The notes under the pieces were generated by a model. The model was not told where the DNA came from, searched no databases, and saw nothing but the letters and a program-made list of their open reading frames with translations. DNA of 64,000 nt, from NCBI GenBank assembly GCA_030748555.1, contig JASMLT010000002.1, positions 1 to 64,000 on the forward strand. The letters are read 5' to 3'. This DNA comes from Acidimicrobiales bacterium (lineage in GTDB: Bacteria > Actinomycetota > Acidimicrobiia > Acidimicrobiales > MedAcidi-G1). This document shows, one piece after another, positions 48,147 to 57,770 of this stretch (the stretch's first letter is position 1; the number at the start of each line of letters is the position of its first letter). The translations under genes were made by a program, and so were the position numbers.

Positions 48147-49076
48147 ATGAAATCCGTTTATTCCATTACCAATGATTTTAAGAATAAATTTTTAAGACTT
48201 GGTTTCCCATGGGTTCCAGCTTCAACTCCTGCAGGCGTTGATTCAAGAGTGAAAAATAATTCCCTTGGCGCTAGTTATGACACCGACTGGGCACGTCGAC
48301 CTGCTGCTCGCTTAGCTAGAGCGGTCATTGTGGAAACTTTAATGAGACCCGTGATGTCTTTTCTAGCTACACCTACACGCAAAGGCCTAGATCGCCTCGA
48401 AAACCTTGAAGGGCCGGCAATATTTGCTGCCAACCACCAAAGTCATGCTGATACTCCTCTACTGATTACTTCTATTCCTGAACCATGGAGACATGAACTT
48501 GTAATTGGTGCTGCTGCTGATTATTTCTTCAATACGAAAGCAACCAGCGCAATTTCAGCATTAGCCATCGGAGCAGTCCCTATAGATCGAACCAAAGTTA
48601 GCAGACAGTCTGGTGACATGATTTCAGAGTTGATAGGGGAAGGATGGAGTCTGCTGATATACCCCGAGGGGGGGCGCAGTCCTGACGGATGGGGCCAACC
48701 TTTCAGAGGAGGCGCTGCCTACCTCGCTATCCGGTGCGGCGTGCCAGTTGTACCAATACATATTTCCGGAACAGGGAAAATTCTTCGAAAAGGAAGAAAT
48801 CTGCCAAGACGCTCTAAAAGTACAGTAACTTTTGGATGCCCAATGGACGCCGAAAGTGATGAAAACGCTAGATCTTTCAGTGCCAGAATTGAAAAAGAAG
48901 TTAGAAGTCTTGCAGATGAAACAGCCTCCAGCTGGTGGGACGCTAGGCAGCGATCCTACAAAAATTCCTCACCGTCTCTTACTGGGCCTGAAATCGGAGC
49001 TTGGAGAAGATCGTGGGCATTAAGTGACAATGATGGAAAAACGAGAAAACGTCGACGTCGTTGGCCTGCGATCTAG
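48147..49076 (+). CDS. Lysophospholipid/1-acyl-glycerol-3-phosphate acyltransferase (PlsC-like)
   Basis: AANHQSHADTPLL (HxxxxD), YPEGGRSPDGW. Confidence 0.92.
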   Translation: MKSVYSITNDFKNKFLRLGFPWVPASTPAGVDSRVKNNSLGASYDTDWARRPAARLARAVIVETLMRPVMSFLATPTRKGLDRLENLEGPAIFAANHQSHADTPLLITSIPEPWRHELVIGAAADYFFNTKATSAISALAIGAVPIDRTKVSRQSGDMISELIGEGWSLLIYPEGGRSPDGWGQPFRGGAAYLAIRCGVPVVPIHISGTGKILRKGRNLPRRSKSTVTFGCPMDAESDENARSFSARIEKEVRSLADETASSWWDARQRSYKNSSPSLTGPEIGAWRRSWALSDNDGKTRKRRRRWPAI

Positions 49077-49133
49077 TCCGTCAAGTTCGTCACAGACATC
49101 AATAGGTTAAAATCAATCTGGTAGATTTGAATT

Positions 49134-51413
49134 ATGACCGTTCAATCCCAGACTCCAACAGAACTCGTTAAGAACGTTTACGCAAATCTTGAAAGTCGTC
49201 TATCTGCCGGCAGAGAGGCTTTAGGTAGACCTTTGACCTTGGCAGAAAAAATACTGATCAACCACTTAAAGGATCCAAATTCCACGGAGATGAACCGCGG
49301 GGTCTCATATGTTGATCTCCATCCTGACCGAGTTGCAATGCAAGATGCCACTGCCCAAATGGCTTGGCTGCAATTTATGACCGCTGGTCTTCAAGAAGTG
49401 CAGGTTCCTACAACCACTCATTGTGATCATTTGATTCAAGCTCGCATAGATGCCGAAACTGATCTTAGCGTTGCAGTCGATAACAATTCCGAAGTGTATG
49501 ACTTTCTCGAATCAGTTTGCGCCAAGTACGGAGCAGGTTTCTGGAAACCCGGGTCTGGCATAATTCATCAAGTCATTCTCGAACAATATGCCTTTCCAGG
49601 CGGGATGATGATCGGCACCGATAGCCATACCCCAAATGCTGGAGGTCTGGGAATGATCGCTATCGGTGTTGGAGGAGCTGACGCTGTCGATGTCATGACC
49701 GGATTTCCGTTCAATATCAAGTGGCCTAAATTAATCGGCGTCAACTTGACAGGAGAGTTGAGCGGATGGGCATCGCCTAAAGATGTAATCCTAAAGGTTG
49801 CAGAAATTCTCACTGTTAAAGGTGGCACTGGTGCAATAGTCGAATACCTCGGACCTGGAGCAAGAACGCTTTCGGCAACAGGTAAGGGAACAATCTGCAA
49901 CATGGGTGCAGAAATTGGTGCTACTACTTCTCTTTTCCCTTACGACGAAGCCATCTCTCGTTACCTAAATGCAACTAACCGTGGGGAGACTGCTGAAGCA
50001 GCTGACTCTGTTAGTAGTGATTTGCAAGCCGATCCAGAGGTTGAAAAAGATCCTCACAGCTTCTTTGACCGTGTTATTGAAATAAACCTTTCCGATCTGA
50101 CACCTCATATCAATGGCCCTCATACGCCTGATTTGGCTAGACCTGTTGGTAATCTCGGAGAAGAGGCGACCGCGAATGGTTGGCCCCTCGAGGTAAGCGC
50201 CGGCTTAATTGGGTCATGCACCAATTCAAGTTATGAAGACATAACACGAGCCGCTGGAATAGCACGAGACGCTCTTTCTAAAGGATTGAAATCGAAAATA
50301 CCTCTTCTAGTTACCCCCGGCTCAGAACAAGTTCGAGCTACGATTGAAAGAGATGGCCTTCTTGCTGACCTTGAAGCTATAGGAGCTACAGTTCTTGCAA
50401 ACGCTTGCGGCCCATGCATAGGTCAATGGGACCGACAAGACCTTGATGAAGGTATGCCTAATAGTATTGTTACTAGCTATAACCGTAACTTTCCAAAAAG
50501 AAATGACGGATATGCTTCTACATTTGCTTTTGTAACTTCACCTGAAACTGTTGTTGCCTTGAGCATCGCAGGAAAGCTCGACTTTGATCCTGCAGTTGAT
50601 TCATTAACCTCAGAAAACGGTGAAGAAGTGAAACTTTCTGTGGATATCGGAGAGGAACTTCCAACTAAAGGTTTCGATCCAGGAGAAGAAGGCTTGTTTA
50701 AACCTCCCCCATCTGAAAATTCTGAAATTGAGATTTCCATACCTCCGGAAAGCGAAAGACTTCAAGTTCTCACTCCTTTCGCCCCCTGGGATGGAAATGA
50801 CTTTGAAAATTTGCCCGTTCTGATGAAAGCAAAGGGAAAATGCACTACTGATCACATTTCGATGGCGGGATCTTGGTTGAAATACCGAGGACATCTAGAA
50901 AATATTTCCGGGAACCTCTATTTAGGAGTGGTCAACTCGTTCACTGGAGAAGTCGGAACTGGGATAGACATCACAGACAATGAGATAAGACCTTTTCCTG
51001 AAATAGCAAAGCGTTACCACGAAGCAGGAATTGAGTGGGTTGCAATTGGCGATGAAAATATAGGTGAAGGATCCTCTAGAGAACATGCCGCTATGGAGCC
51101 AAGATTCAGGGGATGTCGTGTAGTAATAGCTCGCTCATTTGCTCGAATCCACGAGACCAACTTGAAGAAACAAGGGGTACTGCCATTGACTTTTGCCAAT
51201 CCTGCTGACTATGACTTAATAGGACAGGAAGACAAAATTTCAGTAATCGCCCTTAAAGACCTGAGCGCAAATAAACCTGTACAAGTGACAGTCACCAATT
51301 CTGAAGGTGTCAGAACCAATATAGAAACGAACCACTCAATGTCAGAAGATCAGATCGAATGGTTCAAGGCAGGAAGTGCCCTTAATTTAATACGCCAAAA
51401 AACCAACGGTTAG
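49134..51413 (+). CDS. Aconitate hydratase
   Basis: GTDSHTPNAGGLGMIAIGVGGADAVDVM, GSCTNSSYEDI, NACGPCIGQW, GEGSSREHAAMEPR. Confidence 0.97.
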   Translation: MTVQSQTPTELVKNVYANLESRLSAGREALGRPLTLAEKILINHLKDPNSTEMNRGVSYVDLHPDRVAMQDATAQMAWLQFMTAGLQEVQVPTTTHCDHLIQARIDAETDLSVAVDNNSEVYDFLESVCAKYGAGFWKPGSGIIHQVILEQYAFPGGMMIGTDSHTPNAGGLGMIAIGVGGADAVDVMTGFPFNIKWPKLIGVNLTGELSGWASPKDVILKVAEILTVKGGTGAIVEYLGPGARTLSATGKGTICNMGAEIGATTSLFPYDEAISRYLNATNRGETAEAADSVSSDLQADPEVEKDPHSFFDRVIEINLSDLTPHINGPHTPDLARPVGNLGEEATANGWPLEVSAGLIGSCTNSSYEDITRAAGIARDALSKGLKSKIPLLVTPGSEQVRATIERDGLLADLEAIGATVLANACGPCIGQWDRQDLDEGMPNSIVTSYNRNFPKRNDGYASTFAFVTSPETVVALSIAGKLDFDPAVDSLTSENGEEVKLSVDIGEELPTKGFDPGEEGLFKPPPSENSEIEISIPPESERLQVLTPFAPWDGNDFENLPVLMKAKGKCTTDHISMAGSWLKYRGHLENISGNLYLGVVNSFTGEVGTGIDITDNEIRPFPEIAKRYHEAGIEWVAIGDENIGEGSSREHAAMEPRFRGCRVVIARSFARIHETNLKKQGVLPLTFANPADYDLIGQEDKISVIALKDLSANKPVQVTVTNSEGVRTNIETNHSMSEDQIEWFKAGSALNLIRQKTNG

Positions 51414-51613
51414 ATTTTTCGGAGTCGGTATCCCCGATTACGAGCTTCAGCAAGTGTGTCAGGAGCGAAACAAATAAAGGTTTCATTTTCAAGAAGCTCA
51501 TCGATAAGAACTTGCATGGATTCAGTTTCGTCTAGCTCATCAAGGTCATAAACCTCCTGAGTTCTCTTATCACCTACAAACCTGTTGTTTTCAAAAACAC
51601 TCAAACGCTTCAT
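51410..51613 (-). CDS. Small uncharacterised protein, 67 aa
   Basis: ORF tail-to-tail (4-bp overlap) with aconitase; acidic composition consistent with a real protein. Confidence 0.5.
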   Translation of the reverse strand: MKRLSVFENNRFVGDKRTQEVYDLDELDETESMQVLIDELLENETFICFAPDTLAEARNRGYRLRKI

Positions 51614-51641
51614 TAGAAAGATGATACCTGTGTATAAAGCA

Positions 51642-51673
51642 TTTCGGGGATGCGCTTAAGCGCACCCCCGAAA
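51642..51673. other. Strong GC-rich stem-loop, terminator/attenuator-like
   Basis: TTTCGGGG-a-TGCGCTTAAGCGCA-c-CCCCGAAA; no clear U-tract on either strand. Confidence 0.65.
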
Positions 51674-51752
51674 ATGAAATATTAGAACTACTTCTGGATT
51701 TCTCAGATAGATCTATTCACTAGTCGGGACCAGAACTAGCAATCAAACCTGA

Positions 51753-51858
51753 GGGTGGCTGGCAATATTACGCCAGATGGTCCAGAACCGCCTAGCGGCC
51801 ACCCACCTCCGAAGTCCCATAACGTTTACTACTAATCTGGACCACCTCCTCTCCTCGG
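51753..51858 (-). ncRNA. Candidate structured leader/ncRNA with alternative stems
   Basis: GGGTGGC(51753)/GCCACCC(51798), CTGGC/GCCAG hairpin, CCGC-CTA-GCGG hairpin, competing TGGTCCAGA(51778)/TCTGGACCA(51836). Confidence 0.4.
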
Positions 51859-51920
51859 TAATTCCGACTATAGGCGCGAAAAAAGAATCGGTCATCAATT
51901 TGCGACAATCTTTTAAGTCG

Positions 51921-52376
51921 CTAAAAGGAAAGATTTCCCTTCAACGAACTCTGCTCAGCACCTGCTTGCACAGCTAAACGGTCGGCTTCATCATTCCATC
52001 GGTCACCTGAGTGGCCTTTAACCCACCTGAAAGAAATATTGCCACGTTCACAATAATTTTCGATCAGTGGTTCCCAGAGGTCCCTATTCTTGACAGGTTT
52101 TTTTGCAGAATTCACCCAACCTCTCCGTAGCCATCCTTCCCACCAACGGTCACGAAAACAATTGACCACATAATGCGAATCACTGACAATGACGATTTCC
52201 TCCTGAAATGCCTTAACGGCTTCCAAGGCAGCTGTTAACTCCATACGCTGGTTAGTTGTCTCCGAATCGCTTCCAGCTGCAAATTCTCCATCTGGCACCA
52301 CCCAAGCCCATCCCCCTGGGCCAGGATTTCCAGAACAGGCTCCATCTGTGTAAACAACCGTGATTTGATTATCCAT
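51921..52376 (-). CDS. rnhA: Ribonuclease HI
   Basis: YTDGACSGNPGPGGWAWV, QRMELTAALEAVK, SDSHYVVN, WVKGHSGDRWNDEADRLA. Confidence 0.97.
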   Translation of the reverse strand: MDNQITVVYTDGACSGNPGPGGWAWVVPDGEFAAGSDSETTNQRMELTAALEAVKAFQEEIVIVSDSHYVVNCFRDRWWEGWLRRGWVNSAKKPVKNRDLWEPLIENYCERGNISFRWVKGHSGDRWNDEADRLAVQAGAEQSSLKGNLSF

Positions 52377-52483
52377 TTCTAAACCCTAATCCGCTCCTCA
52401 TATCAAACGTTCAACAAGTTTTCTTTTTTTCATTTAACAAGAACTAATTTCAAAATTCTTTCTTTCGAACTATTCTTCTAACT

Positions 52484-53071
52484 ATGGCATCTAAATTTTC
52501 AGGTGATCTTGCTGTTACTGGTAGTGACGAAGCAGATCAACTCTTAAACAAGAACCCTCTTGCCCTCTTATTAGGAATGCTTCTTGACCAACAAATTCCT
52601 ATGGAATGGGCCTTTAAGGGTCCTTACACACTTTTGGAAAGGCTAGGGAAACTTGATGCCTCGCAAATAGCTTCAATGGATCCTGAGAAATTTGAATCGA
52701 TCTGCAAAGAAAAACCAGCAATTCATCGTTTCCCATCTTCAATGGCAGCTCGCATTCAAGACCTTTGTGGACATTTAGTTGAAAATTATAATGGCGATGC
52801 CGAAAAGCTTTGGGCTGGTTCAGATTCGGGTGAAACTCTGTATAACCGTCTAATAGACCTCCCGGGGTTTGGTGCTGAGAAGTCGATGATATTTACCGCT
52901 CTTTTAGCTAAGCGAATGGGCTGCTCTCCTCCTGGTTGGCAAAAGTGTGCCGGACCGTTTGCAGACAAAACACCTAGATCTGTAGCGGATATAAATAGCC
53001 CTGAGTCGTTAGCCAAAGTGAGAACATGGAAAAAAGCACAAAAAGCAGCTGGTAAGTCAAAACAAGAGTAA
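52484..53071 (+). CDS. HhH-GPD family protein (actinobacterial uncharacterised type)
   Basis: LLGMLLDQQIPMEWAFKGPYTLLERLG, LIDLPGFGAEKSMIFTALLAKRMG. Confidence 0.85.
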   Translation: MASKFSGDLAVTGSDEADQLLNKNPLALLLGMLLDQQIPMEWAFKGPYTLLERLGKLDASQIASMDPEKFESICKEKPAIHRFPSSMAARIQDLCGHLVENYNGDAEKLWAGSDSGETLYNRLIDLPGFGAEKSMIFTALLAKRMGCSPPGWQKCAGPFADKTPRSVADINSPESLAKVRTWKKAQKAAGKSKQE

Positions 53072-53075
53072 AAGA

Positions 53076-54026
53076 TTATTCTCTTATCTCTCCTCTTGCC
53101 TTAGCGTCACAAAACCACTTATAAGTGCTAATAAGACCCTCCGATAAAGGAATTCTTGCCTTCCAACCCAATTCTGTCAGTTTTGAAACATCCAGAACTT
53201 TCCTAGGCATCCCATCAGGCTTAGAGGAATCGAATACAATTTCCGCTTCGGGGTAAATTAAATCTCTTATATTTTCCGCCAATTCTTGAACACTGTGGTC
53301 CACACCTGTGCCTACATTTATATGTTCCAAATCAGAGTAATTATCCATTAGGAATAAACAAGCATCAGCAAGATCATCTACATGCAAAAATTCCCGTTTG
53401 GCTTTCCCAGTTCCCCAAACCTCAACAGTGGGCTGTTGCTCTTCTTTAGCTTCATGAAACCGTCTCATCAAACTCGGCAGAACATGCCCATTTATTTCAT
53501 CAAAATTGTCGCCCTGTCCGTACAGATTGGTTGGCATGGCAGAAATGAAATCATTTCCGTACTGCCTTCTGTAACCCTCACAAAGTTTTATTCCCGCAAT
53601 TTTTGCTAAAGCATAACTCTCATTTGTAGGTTCCAACGGTCCGCTTAATAAAGAACTTTCAGTTATAGGTTGATCCGCTTCGCGCGGGTAGATGCATGAG
53701 CTGCCAAGATAGATCAACTTCTCAACTCCCACCCTATGACTCGCGTGTACAACTGTCCCATGAATCATCAAATTGTCATAGATGAAATCCGCAGGACGTG
53801 TGCTGTTGGCCATTATTCCGCCAACTGTTCCGGCGACAAGAAAAACATATTTAGGTCTCTCGCTTTCGAACCATGCATCTACTGCTGACTGGTCGCGCAA
53901 ATCAAGGTTTTTTCTTTCTACAACTCTCAAGTCCGAAAATCCCTCAGAATCCAATCTGCGCAAAATTGCAGACCCAACAAGTCCTTTGTGACCTGCAACA
54001 AAAACTGGACTTTTTCGATCAATCAT
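53076..54026 (-). CDS. fcl: GDP-L-fucose synthase
   Basis: VAGHKGLVGSAILRRL, YLGSSCIYPREADQPI, NESYALAKIAGIKLCEGYRRQYG, PTNLYGQGDNFD. Confidence 0.95.
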   Translation of the reverse strand: MIDRKSPVFVAGHKGLVGSAILRRLDSEGFSDLRVVERKNLDLRDQSAVDAWFESERPKYVFLVAGTVGGIMANSTRPADFIYDNLMIHGTVVHASHRVGVEKLIYLGSSCIYPREADQPITESSLLSGPLEPTNESYALAKIAGIKLCEGYRRQYGNDFISAMPTNLYGQGDNFDEINGHVLPSLMRRFHEAKEEQQPTVEVWGTGKAKREFLHVDDLADACLFLMDNYSDLEHINVGTGVDHSVQELAENIRDLIYPEAEIVFDSSKPDGMPRKVLDVSKLTELGWKARIPLSEGLISTYKWFCDAKARGEIRE

Positions 54027-54035
54027 GTATTGAAG

Positions 54036-54524
54036 TTACCCCTGTTCTGTGGATTGACTACCAATCGCACCGATCTCGGTCAAATAAACAACGAGAAGAT
54101 CAAGAACCACGACTACAGCTACCTCGTTTAAAGGGTCTGGACTGTCTAAAGCTCTAGCAACAACTTCATCCACCGCTATGTCAAGGTCTGCAACTGATTC
54201 TGCTTTATTACTTTTCGCCCTACCTTGACCTATTTCTTCTCCATATTCTGATGCCAAACCTGCTGAATCTATCGAGTCGAGCCACCAGCCAATTATTTCA
54301 AAGACCTCATCCTTCCGCAACTGTGAAGCTGCCTCTTCAGGAAGTCTTTCTGATATCCATTCAACTGCATCATCCACTTCAAGGACAGAGGGAAACGAAA
54401 CCTCGCTTAGGTTCTTCACTGTAGAAGCAACGGATATAAAGGCAATCAAAAGAACTAGCAAACATCCGAAAATCGCAAATAATAAAAGCACACTTCGGTT
54501 ATAGCAACATCCAAGTTGCATCAC
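54036..54524 (-). CDS. Membrane-anchored protein of unknown function
   Basis: Single N-terminal TM (LLLFAIFGCLLVLLIAFISVAS) plus acidic soluble region. Confidence 0.6.
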   Translation of the reverse strand: MMQLGCCYNRSVLLLFAIFGCLLVLLIAFISVASTVKNLSEVSFPSVLEVDDAVEWISERLPEEAASQLRKDEVFEIIGWWLDSIDSAGLASEYGEEIGQGRAKSNKAESVADLDIAVDEVVARALDSPDPLNEVAVVVVLDLLVVYLTEIGAIGSQSTEQG

Positions 54525-54635
54525 TCACGCTTTAAGTAAATTCTGCTTATATTTCCCCAGTTTCCCCAGTCAATTAAATCGACATTGACTCCAGAACTAG
54601 TTAAATATAGAAAAATTTAACTATTTAAAGCAGTT

Positions 54636-55751
54636 TTAAATTCCGATCCTTTGTGCTAAAAGTTCTCTGTGGTAGGTGGGGTCTCCGAACAGAAGCTCAG
54701 AACTTTTCGCTCTTTTGAAATACAGGTGTGCAGGATGCTCCCAGGTGAAACCTATACCTCCATGAATCTGAATATTTTCAGCTGTCGTATTGAAATAGGC
54801 TTCAGAGCAGTAAGCCTTTGCCAAGCTTGCTACAGAAGGTAGTTCGTCGTTCATTTCAGCAGCACACCAACCGGCGTAATAGGCAGCTGATTTAGCAGAT
54901 TCAACTTCCAATAACATGTCTGCACACTTATGTTTAATAGCCTGAAAACTACCTATTGGGCGACCAAACTGAACTCTGTCTTTAGCATATTGAACTGCTG
55001 TATCAAGACACTGTTGGGCTCCGCCTACTTGTTCAGCTGCAAGTGCAACAGCAGCTAGATCTAGAACTTTTTCGAGAGTGCCCCAACCCTCTCCTTCTTC
55101 ACCTATGAGGGTTGCTTTAACATTTTCAAAATCTAAACGTGATTGTTTTCTGGTCATATCCATGGTGGCTAGCTGTGTACGAGATAAACCGTCTGCATCA
55201 CCATCAACTTTGAATAATGAAATCCCTTTGTCCGTGCAAGCTGCAACAATAATCAGAGAAGCAGCATTCCCATCAAGGACATACATTTTTGTTCCATTAA
55301 GTTCCCAAGTGTCACCCGAAGCAGTAGCAAGCATTGTTATGCCATCACTTCCCCATTTTCCACTTTCTTCTGTGAAGGCCAAAGTAGCAATCGTCTCACC
55401 GCTTGCTATCCCTGGGAGAAGCTCGGCCTTCGCCGCATCGTCACCTGAATGAATGAGGGTATTAGCCGCAAGAACAACAGTTGAAAAGAAAGGTGAGCAC
55501 AGTAAAGCTCTTCCCATCTCCTCCAAAACCACGATTAGTTCGACGTATCCGAAACCTTGTCCTCCGTACTCTTCAGGAATTATGAGGCTTTGAAGACCTA
55601 ACTGTTCAGCCATCATTGACCATGTTTCCGAGTCATATCCAAGATCAGTTTCCATCAGTTCTCTGACTTTTGACTCAGGCGAATAACTCTCCATGAATTG
55701 ATTAACGAATTCCCGTAGCTGTTCCTGTTCCTCTGTAAAAGCAAAATTCAC
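54636..55751 (-). CDS. Acyl-CoA dehydrogenase
   Basis: LAFTEESGKWG, RVQFGRPIGSFQAIKHKCADM, IQIHGGIGFTWEHPAHLYFKRAK. Confidence 0.95.
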   Translation of the reverse strand: MNFAFTEEQEQLREFVNQFMESYSPESKVRELMETDLGYDSETWSMMAEQLGLQSLIIPEEYGGQGFGYVELIVVLEEMGRALLCSPFFSTVVLAANTLIHSGDDAAKAELLPGIASGETIATLAFTEESGKWGSDGITMLATASGDTWELNGTKMYVLDGNAASLIIVAACTDKGISLFKVDGDADGLSRTQLATMDMTRKQSRLDFENVKATLIGEEGEGWGTLEKVLDLAAVALAAEQVGGAQQCLDTAVQYAKDRVQFGRPIGSFQAIKHKCADMLLEVESAKSAAYYAGWCAAEMNDELPSVASLAKAYCSEAYFNTTAENIQIHGGIGFTWEHPAHLYFKRAKSSELLFGDPTYHRELLAQRIGI

Positions 55752-55862
55752 TTTTTGGCTCCTTAAATCTAATATCAGGAAATATACACTTATTTAAATT
55801 TCAATACTCGACGTTATCGGGGTGAAACCACTCTTGGTTCCTCATTGCTAACATGAGTCATA

Positions 55863-56564
55863 ATGGATAATAACGAAAAACCAGAGCAAATACCCTCTTC
55901 GCCTTTTTCATCACCTTGTTCTCACTCAGATCACCCTAAAACTGGGGTTCCTGGCGTTTCTTTGCATTATTGTGACACTCAGTCTGAAATTCATAGAATC
56001 GTCGTTGGCGATTTGGACAATAACGTTTTTTTTCTGCGTTGCCGTGAAACAGGTGAAAGCGTCCTTATTGATGCTGCAAATGAACACGATAAATTACTTG
56101 ATTTATGCAAGGCTCTAAACGTAAAAACAGTTCTAGAAACTCACGGACACTGGGATCACATACAGGCTGTTCCCGCCATTAGGGAAGCCGGATACGAAGT
56201 CGGTGTAACAAATGCCGATGCAGAAATGCTCCCAAGCTATGACTACCTACTCGAAGATCAATCTGTTATCGAAATAGGGCGACTCCGACTTCACACAATC
56301 ATGACCCCTGGACACACGCCAGGATCTATCTGTTTTCGTTTGGAAGACTCTCCTATTCTTTTTTCAGGGGACACGCTTTTCCCTGGAGGGCCGGGAACTA
56401 CAGAATTCGAAGGCGGTGATTTTGAACAAATAATTCAATCCATAGATAGTCGTCTCTTTAGCCAACTTTCCCCAGAAACTTTAGTTCTGCCAGGCCATGG
56501 GAATGACACAACTATTGCGAATGAAAGCCCTTTCTTAGATGAATGGGCGGCTCGAGGCTGGTGA
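55863..56564 (+). CDS. MBL-fold metallo-hydrolase
   Basis: LETHGHWDHIQAV (HxHxDH variant), TPGHTPGSICF, LFSGDTLFPGGPG, VLPGHGNDTTI. Confidence 0.92.
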   Translation: MDNNEKPEQIPSSPFSSPCSHSDHPKTGVPGVSLHYCDTQSEIHRIVVGDLDNNVFFLRCRETGESVLIDAANEHDKLLDLCKALNVKTVLETHGHWDHIQAVPAIREAGYEVGVTNADAEMLPSYDYLLEDQSVIEIGRLRLHTIMTPGHTPGSICFRLEDSPILFSGDTLFPGGPGTTEFEGGDFEQIIQSIDSRLFSQLSPETLVLPGHGNDTTIANESPFLDEWAARGW

Positions 56565-56956
56565 GACAGAACCCGTCAGCACTTCCAGCTGACGAGAGGC
56601 CTTTCGACTACACACCTATTCATACATGGAAACTACCTGACACTCCTTTAAGGGATAAAAATATAGCTGCACAAGCATGGATAGAAGCTCCAAAAAGCCT
56701 TCTGTCATCTGGAGATGATCTGGGGTCGGTAAAAATTGCTTATAAACGAAAAATCGGCAAATGGTTGCTTTGGCGCGCTGGACCCGCTCGCCGAAGTGAT
56801 GCTAGGTATGTAGCTGTATCACTTGACGAGAATCAGGAAATCTGCACCTTTCGAATTTTTCCTGACGGCACAGGAAATGGCATAGGAGGTGATGGTAAGA
56901 ATTACACGAATTTTAGAGCTTGGAAAATATCTCTCAAAAGCAGGTTACATAATTAA
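56561..56956 (+). CDS. Uncharacterised protein (GTG start, overlapping MBL gene)
   Basis: VRQNPSALPADERPFDYTPIHTWKLPDTPLRDK... 131 aa; coupled by GTGA overlap. Confidence 0.6.
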   Translation: MRQNPSALPADERPFDYTPIHTWKLPDTPLRDKNIAAQAWIEAPKSLLSSGDDLGSVKIAYKRKIGKWLLWRAGPARRSDARYVAVSLDENQEICTFRIFPDGTGNGIGGDGKNYTNFRAWKISLKSRLHN

Positions 56957-57002
56957 ACCTATACAGATAGTGGTAATTAAAAGCTCTCAATAGACTTACA
57001 AC

Positions 57003-57770
57003 GTGCCAAACCCCAGCCAACCATTATTTGAAATTGATGACTTGCATGCTTCTGCCGAAGACGGGACAAGTATTCTCAACGGGATAGATCTCACTATCAA
57101 TAAAGGCGAGATCCATGCCCTGATGGGTCCAAACGGCTCCGGAAAATCAACTCTCGCTTCTGTTCTGCTAGGCAGTCCGGAATACTCAATTACAAAAGGC
57201 TCAATACGCTTCCGCGGTGAAGATATAACAAGTTGGTCTACAGAAATGCGTGGAAAGTCTGGTATTTTCTTAGCTTTTCAATACCCGCATGAAGTAGCTG
57301 GGGTCTCAGTAATTAACTTTCTACGACAGGCACTTTCGGCACGTAAAGATATGAAAATGTCGGTGTTGGAATTAAGGCTTTCGATCATGGAGTGGTTGGA
57401 AAGGTTAAACATGGATCCTTCATTCGCCGAGCGTTATTTAAACGAGGGGTTTTCAGGTGGAGAGAAAAAAAGAAACGAGATCCTCCAGATGGCAATACTC
57501 GAGCCTGAAATGGCAATTCTAGATGAAACAGATTCAGGATTGGACATTGATGCTTTGACCACGGTTGCCAATGGTGTATCAAAAGTCCGTCAGGAAAACC
57601 CTGATTTAGGCGTTCTTGCTATTACCCACTATCAAAGACTCTTGGATCATCTAGATCCGGATTTTGTTCATGTGATTTTAGACGGGCAAATCGTGGCGAA
57701 AGGTGGAACCGAGATAGCTAAAGAACTTGAATCCTCCGGATATGAGTCCTTTCGGAGTGTCAAGCAATGA
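57003..57770 (+). CDS. sufC: Fe-S assembly ATPase SufC (copy 1)
   Basis: MGPNGSGKSTLASVLLG, FSGGEKKRNEILQM, ILDETDSGLDIDAL; GTG start. Confidence 0.95.
   Translation: MPNPSQPLFEIDDLHASAEDGTSILNGIDLTINKGEIHALMGPNGSGKSTLASVLLGSPEYSITKGSIRFRGEDITSWSTEMRGKSGIFLAFQYPHEVAGVSVINFLRQALSARKDMKMSVLELRLSIMEWLERLNMDPSFAERYLNEGFSGGEKKRNEILQMAILEPEMAILDETDSGLDIDALTTVANGVSKVRQENPDLGVLAITHYQRLLDHLDPDFVHVILDGQIVAKGGTEIAKELESSGYESFRSVKQ

Noticed and set aside
51600-51920. tRNA or tmRNA in the long gap
   Set aside because: No T-loop GTTCRA, no CCA-ended acceptor stem and no tmRNA tag motif seen
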